Source: Phytophthora hibernalis (lineage: Eukaryota > Oomycota > Peronosporomycetes > Peronosporales > Peronosporaceae). Taken from it: a stretch of DNA of 64,000 nucleotides. The notes under the pieces were generated by a model. That model was not told the origin of the DNA. It was given only the letters and a program-made list of their open reading frames with translations, and ran no database searches. The stretch is taken from NCBI GenBank assembly GCA_012656075.1, contig JAAKBF010000171.1, positions 248,001 to 312,000 of the forward strand. Reading direction: 5' to 3'. The position numbers and the translations under genes are program-made. Below are positions 1-12,206 of this stretch, piece after piece. Numbering within the stretch: the stretch's first letter is position 1; every line of letters starts with the position of its first letter.

Positions 1-1536
1 GCATATTTGTTGGTATTGTTAGCCCAGGATATCATTGTTTCTTGAGTGCATGGCTCATAAATCACATTGCGCTAGCCAGCCCAATGCCATGGTTTTTCTG
101 GCGTACCTCGATTGCCTTGCATTCGCGCCCGCCTGTCGAGCATGTTGCGGTAAAGAGGAGCACCTTGCACGACACTATACTAGCCGGCAGGTCCATTCGC
201 CCCAAGCACCATTGTCGAAGACCGCACTGATCGACGGCGGAGTCTACGTGAATGTAGCCTGTTGAGTAGCATCCACCAGTCAGCTGAGTCAATGTTCGAT
301 TTCTAGCAAGAAAATCCGTCAGTAGCAGAAAGGCTGAATACTTAGAGACCATACCTTCTGTGGCATCGACTTCGATTTGGTGAAACAGCACTGAAAAAGG
401 ATACCCTTCGTCTCCAAGTTTTACCCCACATAGTTGATGCCGTCGTTCAATCCCGGTGGTCACGTAGCCACTCGACGTGGTGATTTGCACGGCCCGGGCG
501 TCAACTTGGCCTAACACTTCCTCGATCAGGATCCTGATCAACACCACGTCACACAATACCAAACCCATAACAATAACGAAGTGAGTATCAGACAGATTAA
601 GCCACCTCCAGTCAGTTTTGGAGCCGAGAGAGGTTAACGCACATGATGATTCGTCCAGTAGCGCGGCGGAATGACGCTGAGTCCGATCGTCGGTCACGCA
701 TCGTCGTCAACAGCATAAGCACCGATGGAGTCCGTACTTCGTGGACAAGCCGTTGATCCCTCGCTGGTCCTGCCGTCAAAGCTACTTCGCTGCTCCTGAA
801 GATCGGTGTACGTGGTAGACAGACATGATATTAGTGAAGGTCATCACCGCGCAATAATTAAATCTGAACACCACAAACGTTGAAACTACTTACGTTGGCG
901 GATTCACTGGACGCGCAAGGATCTCGAAGCGGTGTTTCTGGATGTGGCACACGGCTGCTCTAGTGACACCGAACTCCCGCGCGAGAGCTGCCTGTTGCTC
1001 TCCACCGGCGACGCGTTCGATGATCTGGCAGCGGACTTCATGACTCAAGTAGTGTGAACGTTTGCGCGTCTTCTTCGCACTTGTCGAGGAGCTGGGCGGA
1101 GACGGATCTTCTGCTTTCGTCTCCTCATCTTGATCATCTTCTTGTTCTTCAGCTGGAAAGTTAGCGGAACTGTTCTGTTGACGTCGCGTACGGGTCCTCG
1201 TCGCTGGTACTCGCGCCTTTGAGATTCTCGTACTGGGCTGGTTTTCCTCACCCAAAGCACATTGCTGCTTGTATGTATTGTTGTTGTGCTCGCGGTTAAC
1301 ACAACTGACCTCGCGTCTGTCGTCCCCAATTAATTCAAAGGAAGAGGAGTCATAGTGAAGTGGTGGTCTGAGAGGATACCCTCCACCACGTGCTGTTTCG
1401 AGCTCGCTCTCCCATTCCTCTGAACCAGGAGCAGGGCCCCACTAGCTTCTAACACTAACCCTTGGAAGGTCTGGGGCTCGTCAGAGTCTCCGAGCAGGGC
1501 CCCAGAGGGCGAATAAATGGAGGGTTGTGAGTCCAT
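1..1536 (-). pseudogene. HTH-UPRT fusion gene, copy A (partial, frameshifted)
   Basis: This is the first copy of the tandem gene, read leftwards and cut off by the window start. Exon 1 would run 1536 to 894 and end at a GT donor at 893. A C-run at 1437-1440 has four bases where the other two copies have five, which breaks the frame after about 33 residues; the helix-turn-helix part is then open again in another frame (1255-894). The UPRT-like exons follow between about 795 and 107. Because the only lesion is a homopolymer length change, this copy may be intact in the real genome. The last two exons lie outside the window. Confidence 0.8.
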
Positions 1537-2926
1537 CGCTTCGTGGTTAAACCCGTATTTGGGCCGTTTAGCTACCTACGTCCGGCCTGTTGGGTCCCTG
1601 GAGATGAGTACCGGTACGTATGGGAAGGGCCTTTGAAACCAAGACGTGGCGATTATGTTTCGAGGTCGAGTTCGTGCAGAGGGGGAGCAGCATTCGACAT
1701 CATTTTCGACCAGTAAACTCACGTGGTGAGCGAGAACAGACATGCGATTGGAGCGACTGCGGACAGGCTTGTGTACTCCTCACACCGTTCCGTGAGTCAC
1801 TATGATCCACGGAGGCTTCTTGTCAATGTTATAGGGGGCCACTCAGCACTCTGAGGCGAATCTCAGAGCACCTGGTCTCAGTTCACCCGATGCCTATTTG
1901 TTTTTCACGGCCATGACGTTGGATAGTAGCAGGCCATGACGATGAGGTTCTGAGTCGGTAGTAGTGTTTCCTCGCTGTCTTTCCTTGTCTGTTTCGGAGT
2001 CCAGCGCCGTCCTAAGATCCAGGACGTCAAACCACATGATGAATGTTTGACTGCACTTGGCATAGATTGCCCTAAACGTCCAAATCATATGATATGACTA
2101 TTTTAACGTTTAACGTTAGTTTTGTTTCCGGGTAGTTGCTAAAATAAAAACTCAGTGAATGACCCCTTAAACTTAATATTTAAAGCTGAATTAGCCCACA
2201 GATCCTATCAAGTTGGACAGGTTACTTCAAATAAATGTCTCGGACACGAAAAGGTTGATCAAAACAGTTGATGGCTATTTAATAAACTGGGGGCGACCAA
2301 GCATACATGCTGTACATCTTGAGCATCCACGACCCAATCTTGGGGACTCTCCGAAATGGGGAATAGCAGTGGGTCTTCTCATATTGATGAACGGGCGCAT
2401 GTCGAAGTAGATAAAAAAATCATGTTTCGGCACGGATGTTCCGAGCAACTTTAAATCAGAGATAAGCATGTGTTAATTCAAGCCGACAGGTGAGGACGAA
2501 GACGTGCTGGGCTAGCCACGCGAGTTACTTGCTTGGCAGTTGGGACTGCTCAATCGAGGATTGGTTTGGTATCAGCGTCTGTGGACAAAACTCGTGGCAC
2601 CTCTGCGTAAGACAACCATATGAGACGAGCCTGCTGTTTGCTGTCCGTTCATTGTTTGCTGAATACGTAGTATAACTCGTACGGAATGTAATCGAAGATC
2701 GATTTATGAACCTCACTTCAACATCAAAGATCTCTCTCTCGGTTAGAACGATCTTTTTGGCTTCAATCTACAAAACCTATCGAAGCATTTCGCAGTTTCA
2801 CGGTGTGCAACAGAAGTGCAACGAATGTTCTGGTCTCGTACATTTATCTGAACAATTATTCCTATTCGTCATTGTACCGCGCTATGAAGTCGCCAAAACC
2901 AGGGACGATGTCCACCGTCAATGGGT

Positions 2927-4678
2927 CTAGATGGCTGCCGTGACAACATGGACCTCTGCTCATTCATTGAACAGTGAAAGCACACTAAAGGTAAGTGCTA
3001 AGTGTTAACGGGACCAAACGACGACTGAGTGAACGTACCTGGAAAGCGACTGCAAACGGTGGTGAGGCCTTCCGACGCGCACACGATCGCAATGAGAGTG
3101 ATGTTTTTCTCGAGAGTACCCACGCCACGAAGAGCCTAGCAGCATATTTGTTGGTATTGTTAGCCCAGGATATCATTGTTTCTTGAGTGCATGGCTCATA
3201 AATCACATTGCGCTAGCCAGCCCAATGCCATGGTTTTTCTGGCGTACCTCGATTGCCTTGCATTCGCGCCCGCCTGTCGAGCATGTTGCGGTAAAGAGGA
3301 GCACCTTGCACGACACTATACTAGCCGGCAGGTCCATTCGCCCCAAGCACCATTGTCGAAGACCGCACTGATCGACGGCGGAGTCTACGTGAATGTAGCC
3401 TGTTGAGTAGCATCCACCAGTCAGCTGAGTCAATGTTCGATTTCTAGCAAGAAAATCCGTCAGTAGCAGAAAGGCTGAATACTTAGAGACCATACCTTCT
3501 GTGGCATCGACTTCGATTTGGTGAAACAGCACTGAAAAAGGATACCCTTCGTCTCCAAGTTTTACCCCACATAGTTGATGCCGTCGTTCAATCCCGGTGG
3601 TCACGTAGCCACTCGACGTGGTGATTTGCACGGCCCGGGCGTCAACTTGGCCTAACACTTCCTCGATCAGGATCCTGATCAACACCACGTCACACAATAC
3701 CAAACCCATAACAATAACGAAGTGAGTATCAGACAGATTAAGCCACCTCCAGTCAGTTTTGGAGCCGAGAGAGGTTAACGCACATGATGATTCGTCCAGT
3801 AGCGCGGCGGAATGACGCTGAGTCCGATCGTCGGTCACGCATCGTCGTCAACAGCATAAGCACCGATGGAGTCCGTACTTCGTGGACAAGCCGTTGATCC
3901 CTCGCTGGTCCTGCCGTCAAAGCTACTTCGCTGCTCCTGAAGATCGGTGTACGTGGTAGACAGACATGATATTAGTGAAGGTCATCACCGCGCAATAATT
4001 AAATCTGAACACCACAAACGTTGAAACTACTTACGTTGGCGGATTCACTGGACGCGCAAGGATCTCGAAGCGGTGTTTCTGGATGTGGCACACGGCTGCT
4101 CTAGTGACACCGAACTCCCGCGCGAGAGCTGCCTGTTGCTCTCCACCGGCGACGCGTTCGATGATCTGGCAGCGGACTTCATGACTCAAGTAGTGTGAAC
4201 GTTTGCGCGTCTTCTTCGCACTTGTCGAGGAGCTGGGCGGAGACGGATCTTCTGCTTTCGTCTCCTCATCTTGATCATCTTCTTGTTCTTCAGCTGGAAA
4301 GTTAGCGGAACTGTTCTGTTGACGTCGCGTACGGGTCCTCGTCGCTGGTACTCGCGCCTTTGAGATTCTCGTACTGGGCTGGTTTTCCTCACCCAAAGCA
4401 CATTGCTGCTTGTATGTATTGTTGTTGTGCTCGCGGTTAACACAACTGACCTCGCGTCTGTCGTCCCCAATTAATTCAAAGGAAGAGGAGTCATAGTGAA
4501 GTGGTGGTCTGAGAGGATACCCTCCACCACGTGCTGTTTCGAGCTCGCTCTCCCATTCCTCTGAACCAGGAGCAGGGCCCCCACTAGCTTCTAACACTAA
4601 CCCTTGGAAGGTCTGGGGCTCGTCAGAGTCTCCGAGCAGGGCCCCAGAGGGCGAATAAATGGAGGGTTGTGAGTCCAT
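2927..4678 (-). CDS. psq-type HTH / UPRT-like fusion protein, copy B (intact, six exons)
   Basis: Splicing at GT-AG introns gives exons 4678-4035, 3936-3784, 3674-3496, 3399-3248, 3135-3039 and 2955-2927, with introns of 83-112 bp. The lengths sum to 1254 bases, a 417-residue protein open from ATG to TAG. Residues 1-160 are low complexity with acidic and basic patches; residues 166-206 form a homeodomain-like psq helix-turn-helix. From about residue 216 the sequence follows uracil phosphoribosyltransferase: the FRRATGRII helix, ILIEEVLGQVDA, a GIER..LCGV strand, VLFHQIE, then LPASIVSCKVLL and STGG at 366-369. UPRT normally makes UMP from uracil and PRPP, but the PRPP loop (usual DPMxATGG) reads TATCSTGG here, so catalysis is doubtful and a regulatory role is possible. 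The C terminus after VVTAAI is short; UPRT-like coding (VPGFGDF) continues after the stop in another frame. Confidence 0.82.
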
Positions 4679-6065
4679 CGCTTCGTGGTTAAACCCGTAT
4701 TTGGGCCGTTTAGCTACCTACGTCCGGCCTGTTGGGTCCCTGGAGATGAGTACCGGTACGTATGGGAAGGGCCTTTGAAACCAAGACGTGGCGATTATGT
4801 TTCGAGGTCGAGTTCGTGCAGAGGGGAGCAGCATTCGACATCATTTTCGACCAGTAAACTCACGTGGTGAGCGAGAACAGACATGCGATTGGAGCGACTG
4901 CGGACAGGCTTGTGTACTCCTCACACCGTTCCGTGAGTCACTATGATCCACGGAGGCTTCTTGTCAATGTTATAGGGGCCACTCAGCACTCTGAGGCGAA
5001 TCTCAGAGCACCTGGTCTCAGTTCACCCGATGCCTATTTGTTTTTCACGGCCATGACGTTGGATAGTAGCAGGCCATGACGATGAGGTTCTGAGTCGGTA
5101 GTAGTGTTTCCTCGCTGTCTTTCCTTGTCTGTTTCGGAGTCCAGCGCCGTCCTAAGATCCAGGACGTCAAACCACATGATGAATGTTTGACTGCACTTGG
5201 CATAGATTGCCCTAAACGTCCAAATCATATGATATGACTATTTTAACGTTTAACGTTAGTTTTGTTTCCGGGTAGTTGCTAAAATAAAAAACTCAGTGAA
5301 TGACCCCTTAAACTTAATATTTAAAGCTGAATTAGCCCACAGATCCTATCAAGTTGGACAGGTTACTTCAAATAAATGTCTCGGACACGAAAAGGTTGAT
5401 CAAAACAGTTGATGGCTATTTAATAAACTGGGGGCGACCAAGCATACATGCTGTACATCTTGAGCATCCACGACCCAATCTTGGGGACTCTCCGAAATGG
5501 GGAATAGCAGTGGGTCTTCTCATATTGATGAACGGGCGCATGTCGAAGTAGATAAAAAATCATGTTTCGGCACGGATGTTCCGAGCAACTTTAAATCAGA
5601 GATAAGCATGTGTTAATTCAAGCCGACAGGTGAGGACGAAGACGTGCTGGGCTAGCCACGCGAGTTACTTGCTTGGCAGTTGGGACTGCTCAATCGAGGA
5701 TTGGTTTGGTATCAGCGTCTGTGGACAAAACTCGTGGCACCTCTGCGTAAGACAACCATATGAGACGAGCCTGCTGTTTGCTGTCCGTTCATTGTTTGCT
5801 GAATACGTAGTATAACTCGTACGGAATGTAATCGAAGATCGATTTATGAACCTCACTTCAACATCAAAGATCTCTCTCTCGGTTAGAACGATCTTTTGGC
5901 TTCAATCTACAAAACCTATCGAAGCATTTCGCAGTTTCACGGTGTGCAACAGAAGTGCAACGAATGTTCTGGTCTCGTACATTTATCTGAACAATTATTC
6001 CTATTCGTCATTGTACCGCGCTATGAAGTCGCCAAAACCAGGGACGATGTCCACCGTCAATGGGT
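4679..6065. other. Non-coding part of the tandem unit
   Basis: Between the HTH-UPRT genes, about 1.4 kb per unit (also 1537-2926) shows only short unrelated reading frames with no recognisable domain. The stretch around 5150-5320 (copy A 2010-2190) is diverged from but alignable with 8291-8430, where it leads into the DUF7869-like gene, so the unit captured the edge of that transposon-type sequence. No promoter motif could be assigned with confidence. Confidence 0.6.
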
Positions 6066-7813
6066 CTAGATGGCTGCCGTGACAACATGGACCTCTGCTC
6101 ATTCATTGAACAGTGAAAGCACACTAAAGGTAAGTGCTAAGTGTTAACGGGACCAAACGACGACTGAGTGAACGTACCTGGAAAGCGACTGCAAACGGTG
6201 GTGAGGCCTTCCGACGCGCACACGATCGCAATGAGAGTGATGTTTTTCTCGAGTACCCACGCCACGAAGAGCCTAGCAGCATATTTGTTGGTATTGTTAG
6301 CCCAGGATATCATTGTTTCTTGAGTGCATGGCTCATAAATCACATTGCGCTAGCCAGCCCAATGCCATGGTTTTTCTGGCGTACCTCGATTGCCTTGCAT
6401 TCGCGCCCGCCTGTCGAGCATGTTGCGGTAAAGAGGAGCACCTTGCACGACACTATACTAGCCGGCAGGTCCATTCGCCCCAAGCACCATTGTCGAAGAC
6501 CGCACTGATCGACGGCGGAGTCTACGTGAATGTAGCCTGTTGAGTAGCATCCACCAGTCAGCTGAGTCAATGTTCGATTTCTAGCAAGAAAATCCGTCAG
6601 TAGCAGAAAGGCTGAATACTTAGAGACCATACCTTCTGTGGCATCGACTTCGATTTGGTGAAACAGCACTGAAAAAGGATACCCTTCGTCTCCAAGTTTT
6701 ACCCCACATAGTTGATGCCGTCGTTCAATCCCGGTGGTCACGTAGCCACTCGACGTGGTGATTTGCACGGCCCGGGCGTCAACTTGGCCTAACACTTCCT
6801 CGATCAGGATCCTGATCAACACCACGTCACACAATACCAAACCCATAACAATAACGAAGTGAGTATCAGACAGATTAAGCCACCTCCAGTCAGTTTTGGA
6901 GCCGAGAGGTTAACGCACATGATGATTCGTCCAGTAGCGCGGCGGAATGACGCTGAGTCCGATCGTCGGTCACGCATCGTCGTCAACAGCATAAGCACCG
7001 ATGGAGTCCGTACTTCGTGGACAAGCCGTTGATCCCTCGCTGGTCCTGCCGTCAAAGCTACTTCGCTGCTCCTGAAGATCGGTGTACGTGGTAGACAGAC
7101 ATGATATTAGTGAAGGTCATCACCGCGCAATAATTAAATCTGAACACCACAAACGTTGAAACTACTTACGTTGGCGGATTCACTGGACGCGCAAGGATCT
7201 CGAAGCGGTGTTTCTGGATGTGGCACACGGCTGCTCTAGTGACACCGAACTCCCGCGCGAGAGCTGCCTGTTGCTCTCCACCGGCGACGCGTTCGATGAT
7301 CTGGCAGCGGACTTCATGACTCAAGTAGTGTGAACGTTTGCGCGTCTTCTTCGCACTTGTCGAGGAGCTGGGCGGAGACGGATCTTCTGCTTTCGTCTCC
7401 TCATCTTGATCATCTTCTTGTTCTTCAGCTGGAAAGTTAGCGGAACTGTTCTGTTGACGTCGCGTACGGGTCCTCGTCGCTGGTACTCGCGCCTTTGAGA
7501 TTCTCGTACTGGGCTGGTTTTCCTCACCCAAAGCACATTGCTGCTTGTATGTATTGTTGTTGTGCTCGCGGTTAACACAACTGACCTCGCGTCTGTCGTC
7601 CCCAATTAATTCAAAGGAAGAGGAGTCATAGTGAAGTGGTGGTCTGAGAGGATACCCTCCACCACGTGCTGTTTCGAGCTCGCTCTCCCATTCCTCTGAA
7701 CCAGGAGCAGGGCCCCCACTAGCTTCTAACACTAACCCTTGGAAGGTCTGGGGCTCGTCAGAGTCTCCGAGCAGGGCCCCAGAGGGCGAATAAATGGAGG
7801 GTTGTGAGTCCAT
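6066..7813 (-). pseudogene. HTH-UPRT fusion gene, copy C (one GA deletion in exon 5)
   Basis: Exon 1 is open from the ATG at 7813 to a donor near 7169 and its 215-codon reading is identical to copy B. The UPRT exons follow with the same splice sites. In exon 5, near 6250-6255, the sequence has CTCGAGTACC where copy B's 3' exon has CTCGAGAGTACC; loss of the GA pair shifts the frame before the conserved KNITLIAIVCASEG stretch. Copy C also lacks a GA pair inside intron 2 (about 6905), which is harmless. Dinucleotide-run loss is again a possible sequencing artefact, so this copy might be intact. Confidence 0.75.
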
Positions 7814-8299
7814 CGCTTCGTGGTTAAACCCGTATTTGGGCCGTTTAGCTACCTACGTCCGGCCTGTTGGGTCCCTGGAGATGAGTACCGGTACGTATGG
7901 GAAGGGCCTTTGAAACCAAGACGTGGCGATTATGTTTCGAGGTCGAGTTCGTGCAGAGGGGAGCAGCATTCGACATCATTTTCGACCAGTAAACTCACGT
8001 GGTGAGCGAGAACAGACATGCGATTGGAGCGACTGCGGACAGGCTTGTGTACTCCTCACACCGTTCCGTGAGTCACTATGATCCACGGAGGCTTCTTGTC
8101 AATGTTATAGGGGCCACTCAGCACTCTGAGGCGAATCTCAGAGCACCTGGTCTCAGTTCACCCGATGCCTATTTGTTTTTCACGGCCATGACGTTGGATA
8201 GTAGTAGGCCATGACGATGAGGTTCTGAGTCGGTAGTAGTGTTTCCTCGCTGTCTTTCCTTGTCTGTTTCGGAGTCCAGCGCCGTCCTAAGATCCAGGA

Positions 8300-9825
8300 C
8301 ATGATGAATGTTTTACTGCATGCGACGAACCTTGGAATAGATTATCCTAAACGTTCTAAATCATATGTTTTTGACTATTTTAGTTTTTGTCCTGGGAGTG
8401 ATTCACCCCTCGGACTTGATATTAAATATCAAGACCGCGTCAAACAAAAAGATGCTACGCCACCATTTGGTTTTATCGAGAAAAACGGCTTTAAAGATTG
8501 GCCAACAAAATTCGCACTTAAATGAACCTTCTCGTAATGAGCGTTTTCTTAAAAGTCTAAATTTAGAGCAGGTGTATCGCCTTATCTTCCAGCTTCCTGA
8601 GAGCCCATGGTGGGCCTAGTTTCGAGTGATGCATCAAGTGGGGAGCAACGTGTGCGACGTGTTTTCCACCCTGTACACGCGCATGCAGTCTGGCGTCACT
8701 GCAGAACTGACGGACGAGCTTGGTGTGCACGGCTGCAGCCAAAAGATGAGGTACGACGAGTGGGATAGTAGGATCATTTAGATTAACTGGGTTCATTTCT
8801 TGTGGACACTAAGATCTTTTGGTTTTGTTGAAAACATTTATTTCACAGGAAGGAGTACAAACACGACCTAGTAGCTGCTTCTGAAGAGCACGCTGTGATT
8901 GTGATGGACTACAGTCAAAATCTCACGCTTCTAAGTGTGTCTTCCACGCCATCTCAGTGGTATCTCCTGTCACTCGTGAATGTCTACCTGTTTGGAATCT
9001 ACTACGCAAACAAGGGGTCCAGTACAACTTCGTGTACGAAGCGTCAGTGGCTGGCAAGGGAACGGATGAAGTCAACAGCTTGCTGTACCATTTCATCAAA
9101 AGGTGATCATCCCCAACGGTGACCGCAAACTCACAATCTACGCTGACAATTGCGGAGGGCAGCACAAGAATAATTTTGTTTTCAAAATGTTGCTGGCTCT
9201 GACGCAAATTGGAGAGTTGGAATCGGTCGACCTCAAATTCTTCGTGAAGGGCCACACTAAAAACGCTGTAGACCGCGGATTCGGTCACATCCGCAAGAGA
9301 TTTTCGAAGGAGGACGTGTGGACCATGGAACAACTACTTGAAGTAGTCAACGCAGCTGCCAATTCTGCGTTGGTGCACGTGCCAAAGGATAACTCGATCA
9401 TGAAGGTGTTTCGCACGGTCGTCAAGGAAGCCTACAAAGATCTGAAGAATGTACAGAGCTACCAGCTATTTGGAATGTCTGTGTCGTCACCGGGTAAGAT
9501 TTTCTGTCGTGTGGAGCCTGATAGCGACACGGTGGTCTCTGATCTACGTCGCTCTTACGGTGGAATCCCTACCGATGAAACGAAAGTGAGACGGCTCTTC
9601 GAGAGCCACCTCGACGAGCTACAGCCGCCTCTACCCAACTTCGAAAAGAAGCAGCAAATGTACAACAAGGTGAGACCGTACGTCCCCAGGGAGTACTTGT
9701 GCGACCCCATCTATGCCGCCCCAACTGATGAAGAAGAGAAAAAGCAAACGAAACCAAGCAATACATTGGAGAAGAACGGTTATGCATCACTCACGTTGTC
9801 GAGTGTTATTCTATGCATGTGGTAG
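8300..9825 (+). pseudogene. DUF7869-like transposon-associated protein, frameshifted
   Basis: The most conserved part is 9103-9825. It contains an ADNCGGQHKNN motif followed by a VKGHTKNAVDRGFGHIRK stretch, both typical of the DUF7869/RNase H-like proteins found in many transposon-rich eukaryotes. Upstream coding continues in pieces: KEYKHDLVAASEEHAVIVMD from 8850, probably after an intron ending in TTTCACAG at 8849, then a segment ending FIKR. Two single-base losses in G runs, near 9014-9017 and 9102-9103, split the frame. The N-terminal part (8301-8620) is only weakly supported. The function is unknown; a transposase-derived fold is inferred. It borders the tandem array directly. Confidence 0.7.
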
Positions 9826-11560
9826 CAAGTATCCTTGCTGAGCATGACTCCATCGTGTTCATTTGATTTTAATTGTATCGCCGCATATCACTGTCGCTCG
9901 CACTCTTCCAACTGCAATGAGCGATCTAGAATACAAACCATCGCCAATTTTCATTTCTAAACCAGGCGGCAAAATTCTACGAATATCTTCATCCCGAACG
10001 TCCGGTCCGCACGCCATTCGCGCAGCAAACCATAATTATTTTCCAGCCAGTACAGACCCAACATGACTTGGCTGGAAAACTTCAACTTGCCGATGATCCA
10101 GCTTTCTCGATCTTACAAAACAGACGCTCAGGTGAAAACTCGAGGACAATTGACGCTCCACCGATGTCCCATTGGCTGAACTGTCGGGTATTCTCATCCC
10201 CATTCATATGCGTGTTGAGTCCTCAGTGCTTTCCGTCAGCCATCTCGGGCAGTCTGTACGACCACAGCAAAGCACGGAAATCCAAATCCAAATCGTCGTC
10301 CATGCTGTCACTTCCCCGATTTCCCTCATTCCTAGCGCTTCGACTTTATCCTCAACACGCATTTCTTTTGCGAGGGTGCCAACGTCAGTGAGCGTTCACA
10401 GTAAACCAGCAGCAACCGTTGTTATGCTGCTGGCACGAAAAGTAGAGGAAAATGGGCGCTCCATCGGTGTCCCTATAATAAGTTGGCTGAACTGTTAAGC
10501 ATGACCCGCCCGATCACCTCATACCTTGGTACTTGAAATCAAATTAACCTGTCCATTCACCATTTTTCACCATGGACACGCTGCCGTGATTCCGCTCTCT
10601 CCAACCGTGTAGATTTATCCTCATGACGGATCTGTTTCGGTAGAACAAGTCGGCGAGCCTTCGCAAACAAATTCTGGAGGAGACAGGAAATCGAAGACAT
10701 CAGCAATAATACTGTCTGGCTGCAACAGGTAGCGGCATATACTGTCCGATGCCGATATCCGTACGAATATAATGCACGTGAATTCGTTATTTCCATGGAT
10801 GAAGAAATTAACTTCGAGTACGGAAACGGCAATCCAGGACAACCGCGTCAGATCGAGACAACAAAATTATACATGTAGAGAATGAGAATTGATCGGAAAA
10901 ATCGCTGCAGTAGAGTAACCACTTCTTCTCCTCACGCCACATTTGAACAATTGTGGCCTCGCCTCGATTTTGACCCCTAGACGAGGCATTCATCTCTAGG
11001 GACACACTGAAGTTCCCCAACGCAGCAACCTCAAGAGCATCACCACGTATACCCCACCTGCTCCCTATACTAGCATACCACCGTGCAAATTGGCAGGACC
11101 AGCCTTGTTGTCCAAGTCACACGCGCCACGGACACCACGGAGAGGCGGTTGGTCGTCTCAAATTTTGAGGCAAGTGTGCCGGATGCTCAAAATGATTTGC
11201 GTCCGACTTAAATTTAGTGTCGGAAAGTCACAGTTCCGATCCTATATTCAAAATAAAGCTTAGCTGATTGTGAATTTTGAAAATGAAATTTCTAATGCAG
11301 ACGTTGATGATTCAACCAAAGCCGAGCGTAGTAACATGATGCAAGCCAAGCGCTGAATGATTCTAACAAGTATCCTAGTGAGGATGTGCTACGATTTTTA
11401 TCGTAGCACCATTTTAATGAGTATGTGCGTTTCAATTGATCAGTCTAGACAACTTACCAACTGATCGTGTCCTCGCCTTCTGCTTCGTCGCTATGGAACA
11501 TTTCTGGTACCACCACCATCCATCCGACACTGCGTTTACGACTAAGGTTCGCTGACGAGG
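9826..11560. other. Gene-poor interval with a diverged direct duplication
   Basis: Only short uncharacterised frames occur here. A segment near 10149-10187 (ending GGCTGAACTGTCGG) is repeated with divergence near 10453-10498 (ending GGCTGAACTGTTAA), about 300 bp apart, suggesting a decayed local duplication. Nothing else is recognised. Confidence 0.4.
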
Positions 11561-11571
11561 TTTTCACCAAT

Positions 11572-11895
11572 TCAGTACTGCGACCGTGGCAGTCCGATAT
11601 ACATCAAGTCCATCTCTAATATTTGGCACCACGACAGCATCGACACATTCCCGTTGGAGTTTAGCGTCGACACGGTTGGACACCGCGCCGAAGACACATC
11701 ACCGGAAACCGACAGATAGTCCTCACCACCGTTTTCATCCTCGGTTAGCACCACCCGAAGGTGAATTCGGTATACCGTCTCTATTTTTCCTGTCGCCGAC
11801 AACGACGTACTGGTAGTATATAGTGGTTGTGTGTTCGTGGCCACCGCCGACAACCCAAGCATAGTTAATTCCAGCGATGCGCCATCATCAACCAC
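11572..11895 (-). CDS. Hypothetical minus-strand coding fragment
   Basis: A 107-codon frame on the minus strand has a plausible protein-like composition. A second minus frame just downstream (about 11460-11560), rich in acidic residues near its end, finishes at a possible GTAAGT donor near 11458, as if it were an exon. The two would be joined only by a frame change. I do not recognise a family. It sits between unidentified sequence and the first tyrosine-recombinase element and may be a relic. Confidence 0.25.
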   Translation of the reverse strand: MVDDGASLELTMLGLSAVATNTQPLYTTSTSLSATGKIETVYRIHLRVVLTEDENGGEDYLSVSGDVSSARCPTVSTLNSNGNVSMLSWCQILEMDLMYIGLPRSQY

Positions 11896-12206
11896 ACGTC
11901 CCTAATCCCCAACAATCGTCAAACATTGCCGCTCCTGCTGCTGCCGAAATTCCGTTCGGGAGCGACGTGAATGCGTGCGCTTCACCGTCCAGCAGGAGCT
12001 GGTGACCATCCGATAAGGATGATCCGTTTGACGATACGTGGTAAGAACCCGAGGTTTAGAGTGCTACAGTTAGGTAGGACCGAGCTGCGGTGGCTGCTAG
12101 GCGTCACTTTGCTTCTGCGTCGGAGTGCGACAAGCGTCCTTTCCAGCGTTCAAGCCACTTCTCACAACCGCCGCACCCAGTTTTCCCGCCTCTTCACGTC
12201 CTAGCC

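Larger units (their letters stand above)
1..8300. repeat. Direct tandem repeat, unit ~3.14 kb, 2.6 copies
   Basis: The sequence at base 1 recurs at 3142 and 6279, giving units 1-3141, 3142-6278 and a third partial copy that stays near-identical to about 8299, where the sequence after AAGATCCAGGAC diverges. By eye, differences between copies are almost all run-length changes (for example C4/C5 near 1437, G5/G4 near 1684, A7/A6 near 2413, one GA dinucleotide near 3112) plus one substitution near 8205. Each unit holds one minus-strand HTH-UPRT gene whose 3' end crosses into the preceding unit. The copies are either very young or an assembly duplication. Confidence 0.97.

Noticed and set aside
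62..697. Continuous 211-codon minus reading frame in each tandem unit
   Set aside because: It runs through introns 2 and 3 of the HTH-UPRT gene. Only the spliced version follows UPRT on both sides of the junctions, so the unspliced frame is not the product.
1..8300. Could the array be rDNA, a satellite or a CRISPR?
   Set aside because: The unit is 3.1 kb, encodes a spliced protein gene, and shows neither rRNA sequence nor short spaced repeats.
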